A DNA stretch of 6,164 nt. Origin: an uncultured Bacilli bacterium (GTDB taxonomy: Bacteria; Bacillota_I; Bacilli_A; RF39; UBA660). The notes under the pieces are model-generated. The model saw only the letters and a program-made list of their open reading frames with translations. It was not told the DNA's origin and did not search any database. The position numbers and the translations under genes were made by a program. Shown here one piece after another: positions 6,152-6,164 of the stretch (position 1 is the first letter of the stretch; the number at the start of each line of letters is the position of its first letter). The stretch is taken from contig CALVXT010000083.1 in the NCBI GenBank assembly GCA_944371545.1, forward strand, positions 1 through 6,164, read 5' to 3'.

Positions 6152-6164
6152 GAATATGTCGAAG

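Noticed and set aside
6060..6163. Open minus-strand frame from the right edge to about 6060 in a different frame from RhuM
   Set aside because: About 34 codons with no start and no recognisable product, overlapping the RhuM coding frame; expected by chance in AT-rich DNA.
1..6164. CRISPR arrays, tRNA or rRNA genes, insertion-sequence ends, riboswitches
   Set aside because: I saw no regularly spaced repeats, cloverleaf-like GC-rich stretch, rRNA sequence, terminal inverted repeats or transposase in the window.

Overview
The window is AT-rich DNA that uses the standard stop codons (TAA, TAG and TGA all end genes here) and clear AGGA/AAGG-type ribosome binding sites. This points to a low-GC Firmicute (Bacillota), most likely a gut Bacilli/Erysipelotrichia/RF39-like lineage. 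The lineage is inferred from composition and gene types only; no marker gene is present. Every gene I can support lies on the minus strand, so transcription runs from right to left.

Right to left: (1) 5158-6092 is a broken RhuM/Fic-family gene. Its start codon is missing, and a one-base frameshift lies directly after the intact Fic motif HIFIDGNKR. At the right edge (6093-6164) is a non-coding stretch with a promoter-like site facing rightward on the plus strand. (2) 4937-5151 is the 3' remnant of a cupin gene, also frameshifted by one base and abutting the RhuM/Fic tail. (3) 3954-4838 is an intact DUF362-family gene with a plausible promoter upstream and a good intrinsic terminator (3912-3944) downstream. 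(4) 3604-3876 encodes a very Phe-rich small membrane protein, and 3199-3552 a small conserved Firmicutes-type protein of unknown function. (5) 2083-3111 is a zinc-dependent sorbitol/butanediol-dehydrogenase-like enzyme. (6) 1210-2043 and 1-1191 are a tightly spaced pair: a protein with ADP-ribosyltransferase-fold hallmarks, then a HopA1-family protein that runs off the left edge.

The first half of the window mixes a normal housekeeping-type dehydrogenase (25 G+C in 60 bases at 2641-2700) with a much more AT-rich two-gene module (11 in 60 at 1261-1320, 13 in 60 at 661-720), which suggests acquired DNA. HopA1 domains are known as type III effectors and as lyase partners of kinase-like proteins in class V lanthipeptide and thioviridamide-type RiPP pathways. 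A HopA1 gene 18 bases behind an ART-like gene, with no kinase or precursor peptide visible, is the most interesting arrangement here. The right third is a decaying accessory region, although the two nearby one-base losses could also be assembly errors.
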